The notes below the pieces were generated by a model. The model worked only from the letters and a program-made list of their open reading frames with translations, was not told the origin of the DNA and searched no databases. DNA of 64,000 nucleotides from Coprinellus micaceus. Taxonomy: Eukaryota > Basidiomycota > Agaricomycetes > Agaricales > Psathyrellaceae. The position numbers and the translations under genes are program-made. Within the stretch, counting starts at the first letter, position 1, and the number at the start of each line of letters is the position of its first letter. The DNA is taken from assembly GCA_951394405.1 (NCBI GenBank), contig OX596340.1:2232001-2296000 (forward strand). The letters are read 5' to 3'. Positions 1 through 11,648 of the stretch are shown piece after piece.

Positions 1-1918
1 TTGAGCTTCGAAGGGGAGAGGTTGCTAATACGATGCACGAGAGTGGAAAGGGTGTGGAGTAGGTCGTCCTTGACATGGGCGCTGGATGGCGGCGCTTGTA
101 CGGCATCGTTTGTCATCGTTTGTTCGAGTACGTCTTCGGCGTCACTGTTGTCGTCGCCGGGGAGAAGGGACGTATCGGGGGATATAATATCATATTCAGT
201 GGCTTGGATGGGCTCACATAGCTCCTGGAAGTAATGCTGAACGGCGAGGATATGCTTGCATGAGGAGATCCGGGGAAAGGAGGGACAGGTGCAGTCATAC
301 GCCTCGAGGTCAACGCAATAGACTAGATTGGGACTAGTCTGGGATTTTACGTTGAATAGATCGCTATCGCCGCCGTTCACCTGCTCGATGTCCTCCACAG
401 AAATTTGTTTGGCCGCATTTTGAATTCGGAGCCGTTCTTGAACGTCTACGTCTCCGCCTTCGAAGCCTGCTGCTTGGAGGTGGTGTCGATGGACGAAATA
501 TGGAATAGCTTCAAAAAGGAGGACGTAGATCAGGTGGTCGAGACGGCGGTTACGTTTTCCTTGCATAAACTTCCCCTTTAGCAGACCATCCAAGCGCACG
601 GCATCCCTGTAATTTTATGTCAACAAGTCACCTAAAACAGCCCGTTGCAACGTACCGTGGGTCCAATTATCGCGTCCAAGCAACGTAAACAAGCTCATAT
701 TCACGTAATGAGTTGTATTGTGTGTGGCATCAATGCCGGCGTACTCCTTCCCATGTTTCTTCCAGAACTCGGCCTGATATGGCGTCTGGATGATAAGAAT
801 AAAGGCTTTGTGGTCTAGCCCTGACCCCTCGGGCGGTGGATCAAGGCTCGTCTTCAGGAAAACATGGTAGCCTTCCTTCTTCAGCCTCTCTGCCCATAAT
901 ATGACCGATTCTCCATCTCCGGGCGCTAAACGGATCTTCTCCTGCTCAATTGCCTTCTCTATACGTCGCACATCCGCCCGAGTCACGAAGTCATCCCGTC
1001 TGCTCCTCCGAGAACGAAGCTTCTCGATGTTACGCTCATCATAAAGGTTTTTATGGATCTGGTCCAACTAAGCGCCGAAAGACACGTTAGCAACCATTTT
1101 ACGTATAGACGTTGCCATTTACGTACGACTTTCGATGGAAGCATACCAGTCCGAAGCATGGTCTCGATCTCCCGCCGCGTTGAGGCTGAAAGGGCAGTGA
1201 ACCTGGCATTTTCGCGACCGAGAGGGTGGTTGTGCTTCAATGTGTAGACCCCTTCCACTCGGTCTCCATATTGAGTGAGCCGGAGGAGCACTTTGCAGCC
1301 TGTATGCTTGTGGGGAATTTTCCTGGTCCAGTTGTGCTTCTTCACGTAGGTCTTCTTTCCTCCGGAGGCAGCGCGTGAACAACCGTAGACATATTTCATG
1401 ACCCACTCGACATCAGCACCGCGGGGAGGAATACGACCCTGTGAGGAGAAGCTAAAGAGCTTCTCCTCCTCCTCCTTCCCCATCCAAGCCTTCGCTTCCT
1501 CCATCGAGGCCCATGTCGTCTTTATCTTCTCGCGTTTGACAGGTGGCGGCTTGACAGATGATGTTTGCAGGGTTTTAAGTATGTCGGCGGGCGTGAGGTT
1601 GGAAAAGGCGGTTTCGGAGTCGATGCGGGGTAGGGAGGTGTCGTAACAGGAGTCTAAATTGACAGGGCTTGATGACAAGGCCGAGCTGGGATGTATCTTG
1701 AAGATGGGGCTGGATATGGGCGCCTCGGAGGTTGACACCTCTTCTTCAGACAGGATATCATCAGGATCTTCAGGGGCAAGGTCCTCGGGGGCAAAATTCT
1801 CGAATTGCGTGGTGGGCATTGCACTCGTAGGGGTGTTCTCCGGGGCCAGAGGGGTCGAGGGTGGGTGGGAGGTGAAGCCAGAAAGGCCATAGAACTTGAA
1901 GACATCGTCGGAAATCAT
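1..1918 (-). pseudogene. MULE-type transposase, internally deleted, runs off left edge
   Basis: Mutator-like (MULE) transposase with its parts in the usual order. The N-terminal half has a WRKY-GCM1/FAR1-like zinc cluster (a CxnC pair, then the HNH of KHNHPLG). After an intron at 1068-1126 (donor GTACGT) comes the start of the DDE domain with the first catalytic Asp (GIDATHNTTHY). Near the left edge is a SWIM zinc finger (CTCPSFPRISSCKH). The stretch that should carry the remaining acidic residues, roughly 200 residues, is absent. Around 600-650 the sequence jumps from the motif expected after the first Asp (HG then MPCAWMV, in one frame) into the linker before the SWIM finger (KGKFMQGKRNRRLDHL, in another frame). 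A weak alternative donor (GTTGCA) could rejoin the frames but not restore the core. Start taken at MISDDVF. A decayed or non-autonomous copy; its true end lies outside the window. Confidence 0.7.
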
Positions 1919-2381
1919 TGAAATGAAGGTGGAGAATTCAGAATTCACTAGGAATGGTAAAGGCGAGTTGAATTGCAGGGAAAACAAGCTAAAGACAAAT
2001 TTTCTGAGCCCTACAGCTACGTTCTCTAGGCGGACGCGACGCGATTCGACTCTGCACGTGAGCAACGATCACGAACCACCCGGCCGAAAAGGAATTTCCA
2101 TTTCCGGACGCCCGCGGAAGGTCAAAAACTGGGCTCCTGACATTGATTAGAGCTATCGCGGGAATTGACGCGTGGGCGCGTCGATAAGCGCTCACGCGAT
2201 TTCGGCTGATGGTTTTCGGCCTTTTCGCATCTAATCTCGAGCAACCCCGTAATGAGGTCACGATGGACCGCGTTCATGTTTTTCCGAGTCATAAATACTG
2301 GGGGTATCGCGCTAAGGCTCATACCACTTCCACCTCCTGACTCCGCTAGCTATCCTCTCCCCCCCTTATACGAATACCGAA
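1919..2381. other. Divergent intergenic region, transposase / aminotransferase
   Basis: No gene seen. It separates the leftward transposase gene from the rightward aminotransferase gene. Apart from an AT-rich TATA-like site near 2291, I see nothing distinctive. Confidence 0.6.
2291..2297 (+). promoter_or_regulatory. TATA-like site of the aminotransferase gene
   Basis: ATAAATA, 85 bp before the ATG at 2382, in the right orientation. Inferred from sequence and position only. Confidence 0.35.
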
Positions 2382-4025
2382 ATGACCGGACAGCCTCGCC
2401 CCTCCGAATCTTCGCAAGAAGTCAAGCCCTTGCCTGCCGCGTACTATGACGGCAAGTTGTCCTCAGCTGCGAAAGCGAGACAACCATCTCCAAGTGTGTT
2501 GCGTCGATTGGTTCGGGACTCGATCGAAATACATGTGCTGACCCTTTCCTTCCTTGAACTCGTACTTGACTCCAGTATGGGCCCTCTTCTCTTCAGAGGC
2601 TAAACCGGGGATGCTCTCCATGCTCGCCGGGAAGCCGCATCCAGACACGTTCCCGTTTGAATACATGAACCTTGGAGTACGCTCTCCTGGTTCCGCCCCC
2701 GGCGAGTCAGTGAAGGACCTGAAGATCGACGAGGAGTACCTCCATGCCGCTCTGCAGTACGGGTTGACATCTGGGTACCCTGAACTCAACGACTGGGTCA
2801 CCAAGCTTGCAGAGAGAGTTCACTCGAGGAGCGTGAACGAGGGCTGGAGAGTGAGTATCGGGCCTGGAAGCCAGGATTTGTTGTACAAGGCGTTCACCGC
2901 GTTGCTGAACCCTGGAGATACTATCATTGTGGAGGGGCCGACTTATGCGTGAGTGTTGGACATTCTTCGAAACATGGGTAAACTTAAATTCCATTTTCTT
3001 GTAGCGGGGCAACCCCCATCTTGGGAGCTTTGAGTTGTAACTTCGTCACCGTGGATGTGGACGGGGACGGCATCCGTTCGTCGGACCTCGAGAAGATCCT
3101 CGAAAACTGGGACCCTTCCAAGCCCAAACCAAAGGCCGTGTATACCATTCCCGTGCGTCACTCTTCCCCCAAGCACGCCTTTGTCACTGACCAACGCTCT
3201 CGTTACCCAATCCAGTTCGGCTCCAACCCTGCGGGCGTGACCGCTAGCTACGAGCGAAGACTTGAGCTCCTCCGCCTTGCCAAGAAATACGACTTCCTCA
3301 TCCTCGAAGACGACCCGTACTACTTCATCTACTACGGCGACAAGCCGAAGCCTCCCTCCTATTTCAGTCTCGAGAACGAGGTCCTCGGCGAGGTCGGCAG
3401 AGTGTTGCGTTTCGATAGTTTCAGCAAAGTCATGGCGGCTGGTTTCCGACTTGGCTGGTTGACAGGTCCCGCGCCGATCCTCGACAAGATCGAGGCTCAT
3501 GTGAGTGGGCAGCGTTGCTTCAAGGTTTCGGGTCTCGACATCTGATGTTTTTACTGTGACCAGAGCATGACCAACGTTGTCCAAGCGTCTTCGCTCTCCC
3601 AGATCGTCGCCATTAAACTCCTTAAAGAATGGGGTGTAGACGGCTTCCTCACACACGCCCAACACACCACCGCGTTCTACAAGCGTAGGAGAGACGTCAT
3701 GCAGGCCAGCCTCACGAAGCACCTCACGGGTCTCGCTGAATGGACGGTCCCCGAAGCCGCCATGTTCTTCTGGCTGAAACTGAAGCTCCCCGGGACGATG
3801 GATCTGCAGAACGTGGAGATCGATGGGGACTCAACGACCTTCATCCGGGACAAGGCGATCGGTCGCGGAGTGCTTGTGCTGCCTGGAGCGACCTCGTACG
3901 TTGATGGTCGGCAAACGGCACATGTGCGACTGTCGTTCAGTGTGCTGTCTGATGAGGCGACGGAAGAGGCCATCGGGCGCCTCGCCACTGTGTTGAAGGA
4001 GGAGATTGCGGAGGGTTCATCATGA
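2382..4025 (+). CDS. Aminotransferase class I/II, aromatic / 2-aminoadipate type (Aro8-like)
   Basis: PLP-dependent transaminase of the fungal Aro8 / kynurenine-aminoadipate aminotransferase group, acting on aromatic amino acids and 2-aminoadipate with 2-oxoglutarate. Five exons; introns 2494-2575, 2949-3004, 3153-3215 and 3501-3563 close in frame. Family landmarks in order: PSPIWALF near the N-terminus, the substrate-side motif LAGKPHPDTFPFE, the cofactor loop GSQDLLYKAF, EGPTYAGA, the FGSNPAGV turn, the LEDDPYY aspartate that contacts the pyridine nitrogen, and the Schiff-base lysine in SFSKVMAAGFRLGW. C-terminal RLSFS is also typical. About 460 residues, normal for the family. No obvious targeting peptide, so probably cytosolic. 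Exact substrate (aromatic versus aminoadipate) cannot be told from sequence. Confidence 0.92.
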
Positions 4026-4342
4026 TTCGGCTCACACTTGCAACACACGAACGTTCTTTGAGGGCATAAATAGCCCCCTGCCACGATTGCATTTGTATAC
4101 CACCGCTGTAATGTAAGGCGACGAGCGTGGCCCCTTGTCCAAAATTTGACATATATTTGATATCCAGGGGAGCAGGGGATGGTACAAGTATAATGGTAGT
4201 GATGCAGAAGAGCGTAAGGGCCATGCAGTTGAGTGTTCCGAAAGTCCGATAGTCCTGTAAGTAGATGAAATGCCAGTGGAGATCCAAATGCCAAAAAGAG
4301 AAGAGAAATTCAAAAACAGGAATCGCATAGAAATGTCAAGTA
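4026..4342. other. Convergent intergenic region
   Basis: 3' flanks of the aminotransferase (+) and the arrestin-like gene (-). Presumed UTR and termination sequence; no further feature seen. Confidence 0.6.
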
Positions 4343-5838
4343 TCAGAGGGAGTTCGGTAGAGGAGCCTCGACGTACGAGTCCGTTACGAGGCGGACCGGA
4401 ATCGATACCTGCATATCGTGCAGTACCGACTTGGCTTCCAGAGGTGGGGTGATGCTGACGATGACGAACTCCTTCACGGTCGAGTTCCCGATGGTGAAGT
4501 TGGCCGCGATCACATCATCGTTGCACTTGAGCTCGCCCTCCCAGTCAAGATGTTCCTCTCTGCTCGAGGATACTGGGCAATAGCAACTCGTTGCGAGAGG
4601 AGGAACAGAGGAGAGGATTCCCTCGCCCAGGACGACGTTTCGCCACGCCTTTTGGCCTCGGAACTCCAGTGTGATTTGGCGCATGAGGTAGGCACGGATG
4701 ACGGGCTTCGACTCTGGTATTGAGACGCGAGATGAAACAGTGCGGTGCGAGTCGGCGGAGGCTACTCTGTCAAGGTTCGTGGACGAGGCGAAGAGTTGGC
4801 GGAGCGCCGAGACGCGTCCAGAGAGCTGGATGTGGAAGGGGATGGCGTCCTTGATCCCATAAACCCGACCGGCAGGGATGAAAGTCTGGATCGCGTATTT
4901 GTGAGCACAAGCGCCATTTGTGGTCGGTGCGGGACTAGAGCTTACATGGACATCGATAGGGGTCAATGATGACGTCGCGTCGCGGGTCTTGACTGTGGAG
5001 GTAGCTTGGTACCATTCCTCTGGCGAGGTTTTGATGGATGAGAAGAAGGCAGGGACTGGGAGGATGGGCCGGTGTGCTCGAGTGCGGGGAACGTAGTCGA
5101 AAGGGATTAGGATGCTAGAATGGACATCAGCTTCACAGCAGAGTGGCTTGGGGATGGGGAGGGCTTACTGTTTCGTCCTAGTCCAGAAACCCCCAAGCTT
5201 CTGGTGCACGACACGCGTGACCGCAACACGAATGGTATAGGTGGTCTTGAGGAATAGCGTTGGCACACCGCGGCAGAAGACATGGTATGAAGGTGGAAGG
5301 GGGTGCTCGGTGTCTCCATCGCGGAATGTTGACGGAAGGGGGAATTCAAAGGTCAGCTGACCAGGGCATGTTTCGCTCGTCGACGCGTCGCGTTTGTACA
5401 GAACATGTCGCTCCTTGACGATCTGGATAGATTTGCCTCCGGCCTCGCTGATCGTGGTGTCGAGCTTGCCTTCAATCTAGGGGCGCTGTCAGGGTCTCGC
5501 CATGGATTTCAAGACAGAATGCTCACTTTTATTTCAACCTCTGTGACTGTGTTGGGCTCCTCAAGGAGGACCGTCCCACTGATGGGTCCTCGTCGACCGT
5601 AGGAAGGGGCCTTTGCGTTCTCTTCTTGGTCGAGGAGTACGACCGTCGTCTTGCCAGAGCTTTTGATGAACGTCCCAGTGGGAGTCCGGGAGAGGGAGAT
5701 TTGAGGGGCGAGCTGGAGCCTTTGTTCATCGCAGGCAGGCTCAAAGGAATACTTGGGTGCCGGGACCGCCGCTGAGTAGGAGGGTAGGTCGAGCGGGATC
5801 TCCAAATCGTGGCTAAGGAGGTGGCTTAGGCTGGACAT
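4343..5838 (-). CDS. Arrestin-fold (alpha-arrestin-like) protein
   Basis: Four exons (introns 5477-5526, 5115-5168, 4886-4945) give a 443-residue protein. The N-terminal half has arrestin-N features: a beta-rich start, then FEFPLPSTFRDGD, LPPSYHVF and a YTIRVAVTR strand. The C-terminal part carries TFIPAGRVYGIKDAIPFHIQL, as in the arrestin-C domain of fungal proteins. Alpha-arrestins usually recruit Rsp5/Nedd4 ubiquitin ligases to membrane cargo. I see no clear PPxY motif, so this copy may act differently or through a partner. Similar arrestin-like proteins are common in basidiomycetes and mostly uncharacterised; function beyond the fold is inference. Confidence 0.8.
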
Positions 5839-6661
5839 CGGAAAAAAGAGCAGGTACAGCCGCCAGTTTTGAGAGAGTTGAGGAGGGGAGCGTAGCCTGG
5901 GGGGGTTATAGGGGGTATTTGAGATGGGTGCCAGACATGGGCCTCGTTGTTCTTATACGCGCCACCGCGTACCTTCATAATGGGGCGGCTGCCCTTAATT
6001 AGTCGAGTCATTGGAGAAAGGCAGTCCTGGTGAGAAAGAAATCTTGTTCCTTTGGGCACGGGTTTGGAACGGCTGACAGATCGAACCCCTCGTTGTTCGC
6101 GGAGGTTTGCGAACGTGGTGTGAAGAGCCGTGTTCCTGGAGACCCCCCCGGAGATCGCCTGCGGAAAGGTCATCGGATTGGACGACCGGTCCTCCTTGGC
6201 GGGCGTCTATGACGGCCTCTGCGGCAGGAATGACTCGACCTGGAACCGGTTGCGCAGCCTTGGCCAGGCACATCCAAACGTCATGGAAAACATACGGGAC
6301 CTGTGTGTGATGTCGAGGATGATAAACGAGTGGGCGATCAGCGTCTTCTACCATCGAGTCACGAATTTAGGAGACCGTTGAACGAGGTGGTGCGTACCTC
6401 GAGTCTATAGTACAACAGGGAAAGGGGTACGGACTAGGGAAGAACAGCAGTAAATGACAGAAAGCGAAGATACAGACATACATTAGATCCCGGACGGGTG
6501 TGATACAGCTACAAGACAATCCAAGCCAAAGTTGAGAACGCCACAGCTCTTATCTTGACAGGGGAAGAATTGGAATGGTGAAGGCAGGTACCAACGAATA
6601 CACTTGTTCGATCACTTGACATGAACTAAGAATGCTTGTCCGCCTCGTTTATTCAATTCAC
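5839..6661. other. Intergenic region, no gene recognised
   Basis: 5' flank of the arrestin-like gene and 3' flank of the membrane-protein gene upstream of it on the same strand. Open frames on both strands (up to about 119 codons) have unremarkable composition and no family features. Confidence 0.5.
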
Positions 6662-7675
6662 CTAACGGCTGGACCTTCGAGTCTCCAATCTCGCCAAGGC
6701 CTGCTGTAAATGGCCTTCTCTATTCACCTCTGCATTACCGTTAGAGCCATCTTCTCCGCGTTCCAGATCGCCATGAACGGAAGGAGGCCTCTGAGCTCGA
6801 AGGCTATCCCGGAGGAAGCCCGAAAGCAGGAGAGTACTTCCACGAGTGTTGCCATACGCCGGTGGTGGAGGAACGGCGATAAGATGGTCGTCGACATCAC
6901 CCGTTCCGAGTCCGCTTTGGGCAAGAACGGCCGCGTACGTAGGGAGGGGAGGGCGGTTCCAAGGTGCGAACGCAAATGAGATGTCGCCGCCGGGTTGGGA
7001 ACGATCGCGGTACCGAGGCAGCATCTCCCCGGGGTGCAGGTGAGCATACCTTTCGGCACGCATTCTGTAGACCCGTCGCTCCAGGAAGATGAGCTGGCCG
7101 ATTACCGCGAAGGTGAAAATGACATGGAGGAAAACTGAGGAACCAATTCCACCCGGGACTTTGCCTCCGTTTTGTGCCAGGCTCGCCAGCTTGTTCGCAG
7201 TGAAGACCCACGCGATGATGCAGGCGGCAAAGACAAGGAATTGGGCGAAGAAGGCGAGGAGGGTGGAAAGTCGGATGCCTTGGACGACCTTGATAGGTTT
7301 GGGCCGTAGCTTTGCGAATAAGAGGACCGCAAGGCCTTTATCCTCGGGCTCTGGTTCGGATTGGGTTTGAGAGGGAGCGGAAGGAGCTGCATGGCTTGTC
7401 GGTTGGCCATTTTCGAATGTTGCGTTGGGCGCTGGGGTCAGCGGAACCGCTACTGTATCTTCGTTTCCTCTGTCTGCTGGATGCCTCGCCGGTAGGTTGA
7501 TTGCGAACTCCTGCCGGGTCGGTGTCTGGACGTGAACGCCTTCAACAAAGCCAATCTCCCCCCGCTTTGACGGCAAAGGGCCAGCCTGTTGTCGTAGTTC
7601 ATCATACGAGGGGGGATGGGGAGGTGGATTGGCCTCTGTTGAGGATGATGCCTGTTGTGAGGTTGACGACGACAT
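6662..7675 (-). CDS. Two-helix membrane protein with PPxY motifs
   Basis: Single-exon gene, 337 residues, family not recognised. A Pro/Ser-rich N-terminal tail (about 1-125) contains PPSY. Two hydrophobic helices follow, around 133-160 (LLAFFAQFLVFAACIIAWVF) and 175-200 (VFLHVIFTFAVIGQLIFL). A basic segment ERRVYRMRAERY comes next, then a disordered C-terminal tail with PPPPAY. PPxY is the ligand of WW domains in Nedd4/Rsp5 ubiquitin ligases, so an Rsp5-adaptor or Rsp5-regulated protein is plausible by inference. No signal peptide; both tails are probably cytosolic with a short hairpin across the membrane. Confidence 0.75.
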   Translation of the reverse strand: MSSSTSQQASSSTEANPPPHPPSYDELRQQAGPLPSKRGEIGFVEGVHVQTPTRQEFAINLPARHPADRGNEDTVAVPLTPAPNATFENGQPTSHAAPSAPSQTQSEPEPEDKGLAVLLFAKLRPKPIKVVQGIRLSTLLAFFAQFLVFAACIIAWVFTANKLASLAQNGGKVPGGIGSSVFLHVIFTFAVIGQLIFLERRVYRMRAERYAHLHPGEMLPRYRDRSQPGGDISFAFAPWNRPPLPTYAAVLAQSGLGTGDVDDHLIAVPPPPAYGNTRGSTLLLSGFLRDSLRAQRPPSVHGDLERGEDGSNGNAEVNREGHLQQALARLETRRSSR

Positions 7676-8333
7676 TCTGCCCGGATGGATCGTCGGTTAA
7701 TTTGCCAGCTTGCTGGGGTCCCTGGTGTTGTATGGAATGAATTTTGCTGAAAGTGGATTCAAAGGACCTGCACCAGGCAGTAGGCGAAGAAGACAAAAGG
7801 GCTTGAGCACCGCTCAAGGTTAGACTGAAATGAACGGGGCAGAATGTCGATAACGACAGGAACAAGGAAACAGAAGCTCAGGTCGCCAACGGCCTGTTAT
7901 TGTGAGAACTCCCCAGGCCGTCGTCAGGCTCACCGTGATACCCGCCTTAACCCCATTCTCCACCCAATCAGGATCACGCAGCAACTCCAATCTAATCTGT
8001 TGGAACTCGTTGGAACTGGAGACGAAAGACTACGAGAAGGAATACCTTTCTGAGAGAGCATCAGGTCACGATGGAGGCAGCATGAGAAGGATGGAAGATG
8101 GTTTCCTCCGTCGGTGGGCGGGCGAACCTATTCAACAGTCCCAAACCAGCCTCCCTGGGCTTCTAGTTTCTGATGATTCTTCAGCGATTGACACGGGGAA
8201 CGTAAGATGCGTCCCTGATACAGACTTACGTGGGCTTATTATAAGTCTGAGCTTCTCATTAGAGAGGTCCGATGGAATTCTTGGAGATGCTCGTCGGCAG
8301 CCATCGCGACCCGTTCCCACGCAAGGCGTTGAA

Positions 8334-8342
8334 TAAGCGCCC
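8334..8342 (-). promoter_or_regulatory. GGGCGCTTA motif copy
   Basis: TAAGCGCCC on the + strand, 659 bp upstream of the membrane-protein gene that starts at 7675. Member of the motif set described in the findings. Confidence 0.4.
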
Positions 8343-9029
8343 ATCGTGAACGAGTGACAGTGGTACCCGGCCTTCTCTCCCACCCGTCAACGCCACCATC
8401 GTCACGCATTCGACCCTCAACAACCATCCAAACACCAGTCGCCCACCTACAGACCCTTAGATCATAGGCATCAAGGCTCTACTCGGGGAGAAGGAGGTGA
8501 CATGGGGTGGCTCGATCAAGGAGTCCTTGTTCTATGGAAGAAGGTTCGCCTATGTATATCGAGTTCGCTGACGAAGGGTGCTCGCACTCCTATGCTCCCC
8601 TATCTCCCCTGTCTGACATCCGCTGGCCAGTCCAGTAGATCGGTTGTCGAGGCGCCCGATTGAGTAAAGAGGGTTCGAACTTAGCGGAAGCGTATCGAGA
8701 TCTTCGCCTCACGACTTATGTTCCAGGCTGGATTCCTACATACCGTCCACGTTTGGTCGACCTAAAACGGGAGATCATTGTTTCGGATGTCTCTTCGTGT
8801 TCTACACAGCACTCATACGTTTAAACCAGACTATGTGGGATACGTGCTATTCGGGAAAGGTGAAAGGACAGTGTTATCGGCCCGAGCTTGCTGGAGAGAT
8901 CAGAGCAGGCTTCGTAGTGCTACAACTTCTTATAACGCTGGAAGGAGCTGAAAGCTCGGACAGCTGGGGATCGCGTTGAGGTATAGTAACGCCGGGGCGG
9001 GTGGTAGCAAATGATGCCACGGTCAGTTT

Positions 9030-9038
9030 TAAGCGCCC
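9030..9038 (-). promoter_or_regulatory. GGGCGCTTA motif copy
   Basis: TTTTAAGCGCCC on the + strand, 1.35 kb upstream of the membrane-protein gene; same orientation as the copy at 8334. Confidence 0.4.
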
Positions 9039-9734
9039 ATGATGATCGGCGCCTTCAAGTTCCCGCACAGCCAACTACCGCACTCACAGGGGTCCGGACG
9101 ACAGAAATACCGCGGCAATAGCACCCATCTGAAAGGTTCTCTAAACCTCGATGAAGGCGAGGGGTCATATTCGACTCCACCCGCACTGATAGGGGGAAGT
9201 CACTCCTCCACTCGAAAGTGGCGATGCCGTGGTACGGAAATACCTCGCACTATACTTTTTGAAATTGGATTCGCTTCGCTTAGCGCTTGAACGTGCCCTT
9301 CGGAGCCGCGATAGAACCTCGCCCGGCGACGATCTTACGGCGCGGGGTTCGGCGCTAATGGGAATGGATATGATTACGAGGCAATGCCAGCGTAGGTAAA
9401 AAACTAGTAGAGTTTGTAAGCAAGGAGGCACTGGCGATTAGACTGGGATATGTAACGGGAAGTAGAGCGTTAGGTATCATAACGAAGGATACGTACACGA
9501 TCATGGAATACGGATACACAGGGACATGCATATGGGCCAGAGACAAATGTGCAACAGGAATGGAGAGGAAGAGCCTAAGGGCAAAATCAGGTCGAAGAAA
9601 GGAAAGGTCGAAGTGGTCATGAACAGGAACCCGGGGGCAAGAAGAGTGGAAAGGGAGATGGAATGAGGATGAACAGAGAAATAAACAGAGTTCCATGGAG
9701 TAAACAAGAGGAATGCGAAGTCCACCGACACCCC

Positions 9735-11567
9735 CTACAATCCTACCACTTCAACCATATCTCCGTCATCCAGATCCGCCTCCGATATTGGAGTCTCATT
9801 ATCCATCTTGTCACCATCGATGCACAGTCTCGGGTCCTTCAACGGCGCAGCAGCAGCAGCTTTCGTAGTGTTTTTCCTTCCTCCCCCTCTCCCCCTCTTC
9901 GCTCCGGCCGTCGGGGCAGGGACAGCGGGGATATCCGAGAAGATGTGAGGGTATTGCTCCTCGAGTCCAGCCCTCCTCAAGAATGCTTTGAGAATGCTAC
10001 CACATTTGGCCGTAGGGCGTACAGTGAGGGTGATGTTTTTATCGCCGGTGAGTGCCGAGCGGAGGACGAGCTTGAACTTGGTGTCTTCCTCGTCGTCATC
10101 TGCGACGGATTGAGACCGCGGTTGTGACCGGGACTGGGACTGCGATTGGGAGGGTTGGATGGGGGTCTGTGTTTGGGATGCAGTATTGTGTCGAGTGGGA
10201 GGTGGCGAGTTGTCGTCGTCACTGTCGGAAATGTCGATTGACGCTGGGTTGGCCTGAGGCGCTGACCGACGAGAAGCTTGCTGAGGCTGTTGAGATGCGA
10301 GGGCATCGAACGAAGGTAGGTCACGGTGCGTGCGGATGTAGTCGTATGCAGCTCTAGCGTACGCAGCTGAGAGCACACTATTAGCAAGGATTAAGGGTTG
10401 GCAAACCGATGTCGACTTACTGAAGCGAACGTTTGACCAGATGTTCAGCGCACTAGGATTAACAGAGGCAAAGATGCGTTTGCCCTGGTAGCATACAACC
10501 AGGTTATCCACTTGGATATTGGCGTCATCTGCGATTGCTTCGAATAGATCCTGAAAGCTGTCCGTCTATGTTGCGCGTCAGTACTTGGTGCTATTCAATA
10601 GCCAGGACCAGTCTTACCCGGCTGATCTTGTATTGCCATTCAACCTCCCCGCTGGACTTTTCAAGCGGGTGAGGCTTCCAAGTCACGTCGATTTGTATCG
10701 CATCTTCGTCTTCTTCCGCGGCGGGAGACGCCCGACTAGATGATGACTGGGCTGCTGGAGTTTCTGCACGGCCGCCGAACTCGGCTGGTGCTGGTACGAT
10801 CGCCGCGGAGGGCTCCCCTAACGCTTGGCTAAAGACGCGATCGCTGGTGGGTAAGGGTGCGTTCGAAAGGAATTGGTAAGAGGCACATACCGGACGAAGT
10901 TCCTGACCTTGTCAACTTGTTGTTGAGGGATCATTGGTGGAGGAGTGAGCGAACGGGAACGACTACGCTGGGGCTGCTTCTGGGCTTGTCGTCTCGCATT
11001 CCGCCGGGGCGTCGCCGAACCATCCTCGATTTCAACCACGTCGGAATCCGAGTCGCTCTCAGGTTCTTGCGAGAGCAAACTGCCGCGAAGACCATTGCGT
11101 TAGATCCGAATGTATGCATGTATGCATAGAAGAGCTCACCGAAGCACGTCTGCGTCCCTCTGCCACTTTGCCTTCGGAAGCGCGTTCTTCTTTCGAGCGC
11201 GTTTACGGGAACGCGGCGAATCGTCCTCGTCGCTGTCGCTTCCACTGCTCGAATCGTCACCCTTCTTCTTCTCATCTTCGGATATTTAGCACGCATACAC
11301 GCGTTGCAAATTGGCCAACCCACCTCTGTTCATCTCCTCCAATTTGGCCCACGTCTGTGCCGAGCGATTCGTGTTCTTCATCCACATCGCGTCAAGGTCG
11401 TCCTCTGTCATTACCGAGGGCTTCCTCGTAGGGGTCGAAGCCGCAGCGGTCGACGTGGACGGTCCATTGTCTGCCGCAGGGGTCGATGAGGGGGCTGCCT
11501 TGGCTTTTGGCTTTGGGCGTGGAACTGGGCGTGGTCGCGGTCGGCTGGCAGCGACGGCGTCGGCCAT
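9735..11567 (-). CDS. Rad60/Esc2/NIP45-type protein with two SUMO-like domains
   Basis: Six exons (introns 11276-11323, 11080-11139, 10829-10890, 10566-10617, 10367-10420) give 518 residues. The acidic, Ser-rich N-terminal half has basic patches (SRKRARKK) and a SUMO-interaction-like stretch SDVVEIED. The first SUMO-like domain is around 245-340 (IQIDVTWKPHP, TDSFQDLFEAIAD, YQGKRIFASVNP, YDYIRTHRD). After a Gln/Ser-rich linker with DISDSDDD comes the second SUMO-like domain at the C-terminus (KFKLVLRSAL to DGDMVEVVGL). It lacks the di-glycine tail and so is not conjugated. Family members bind the SUMO E2 Ubc9 and act in genome stability and SUMO-dependent repair in the nucleus. It shares an 81-bp promoter with the GCFC-domain gene. 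Confidence 0.88.
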
Positions 11568-11648
11568 TTTGATGCTCGTGGTTTGAGCTAAGGGGTTAGC
11601 GTGGGAATTATCGAGTAAATTAGCGGGTCACTCGGAAACCACGTGCGC
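11568..11648. promoter_or_regulatory. 81-bp bidirectional promoter
   Basis: The whole space between the ATGs of the Rad60-type (-) and GCFC-domain (+) genes. Both 5' UTRs and core promoters must lie here or overlap the opposite gene. No TATA box seen. Confidence 0.6.

Larger units (their letters stand above)
7676..9734. other. 2-kb intergenic region with two GGGCGCTTA sites
   Basis: No gene recognised; open frames here are short and lack family features. It holds two copies of the recurrent 9-mer (8334 and 9030), both in the same orientation. One end is the 5' flank of the two-helix membrane protein, the other the 3' flank of the Rad60-type gene. Confidence 0.5.

Noticed and set aside
5995..6354. 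119-codon open frame on the - strand upstream of the arrestin-like gene
   Set aside because: No family features and it sits in a normal promoter-sized gap.
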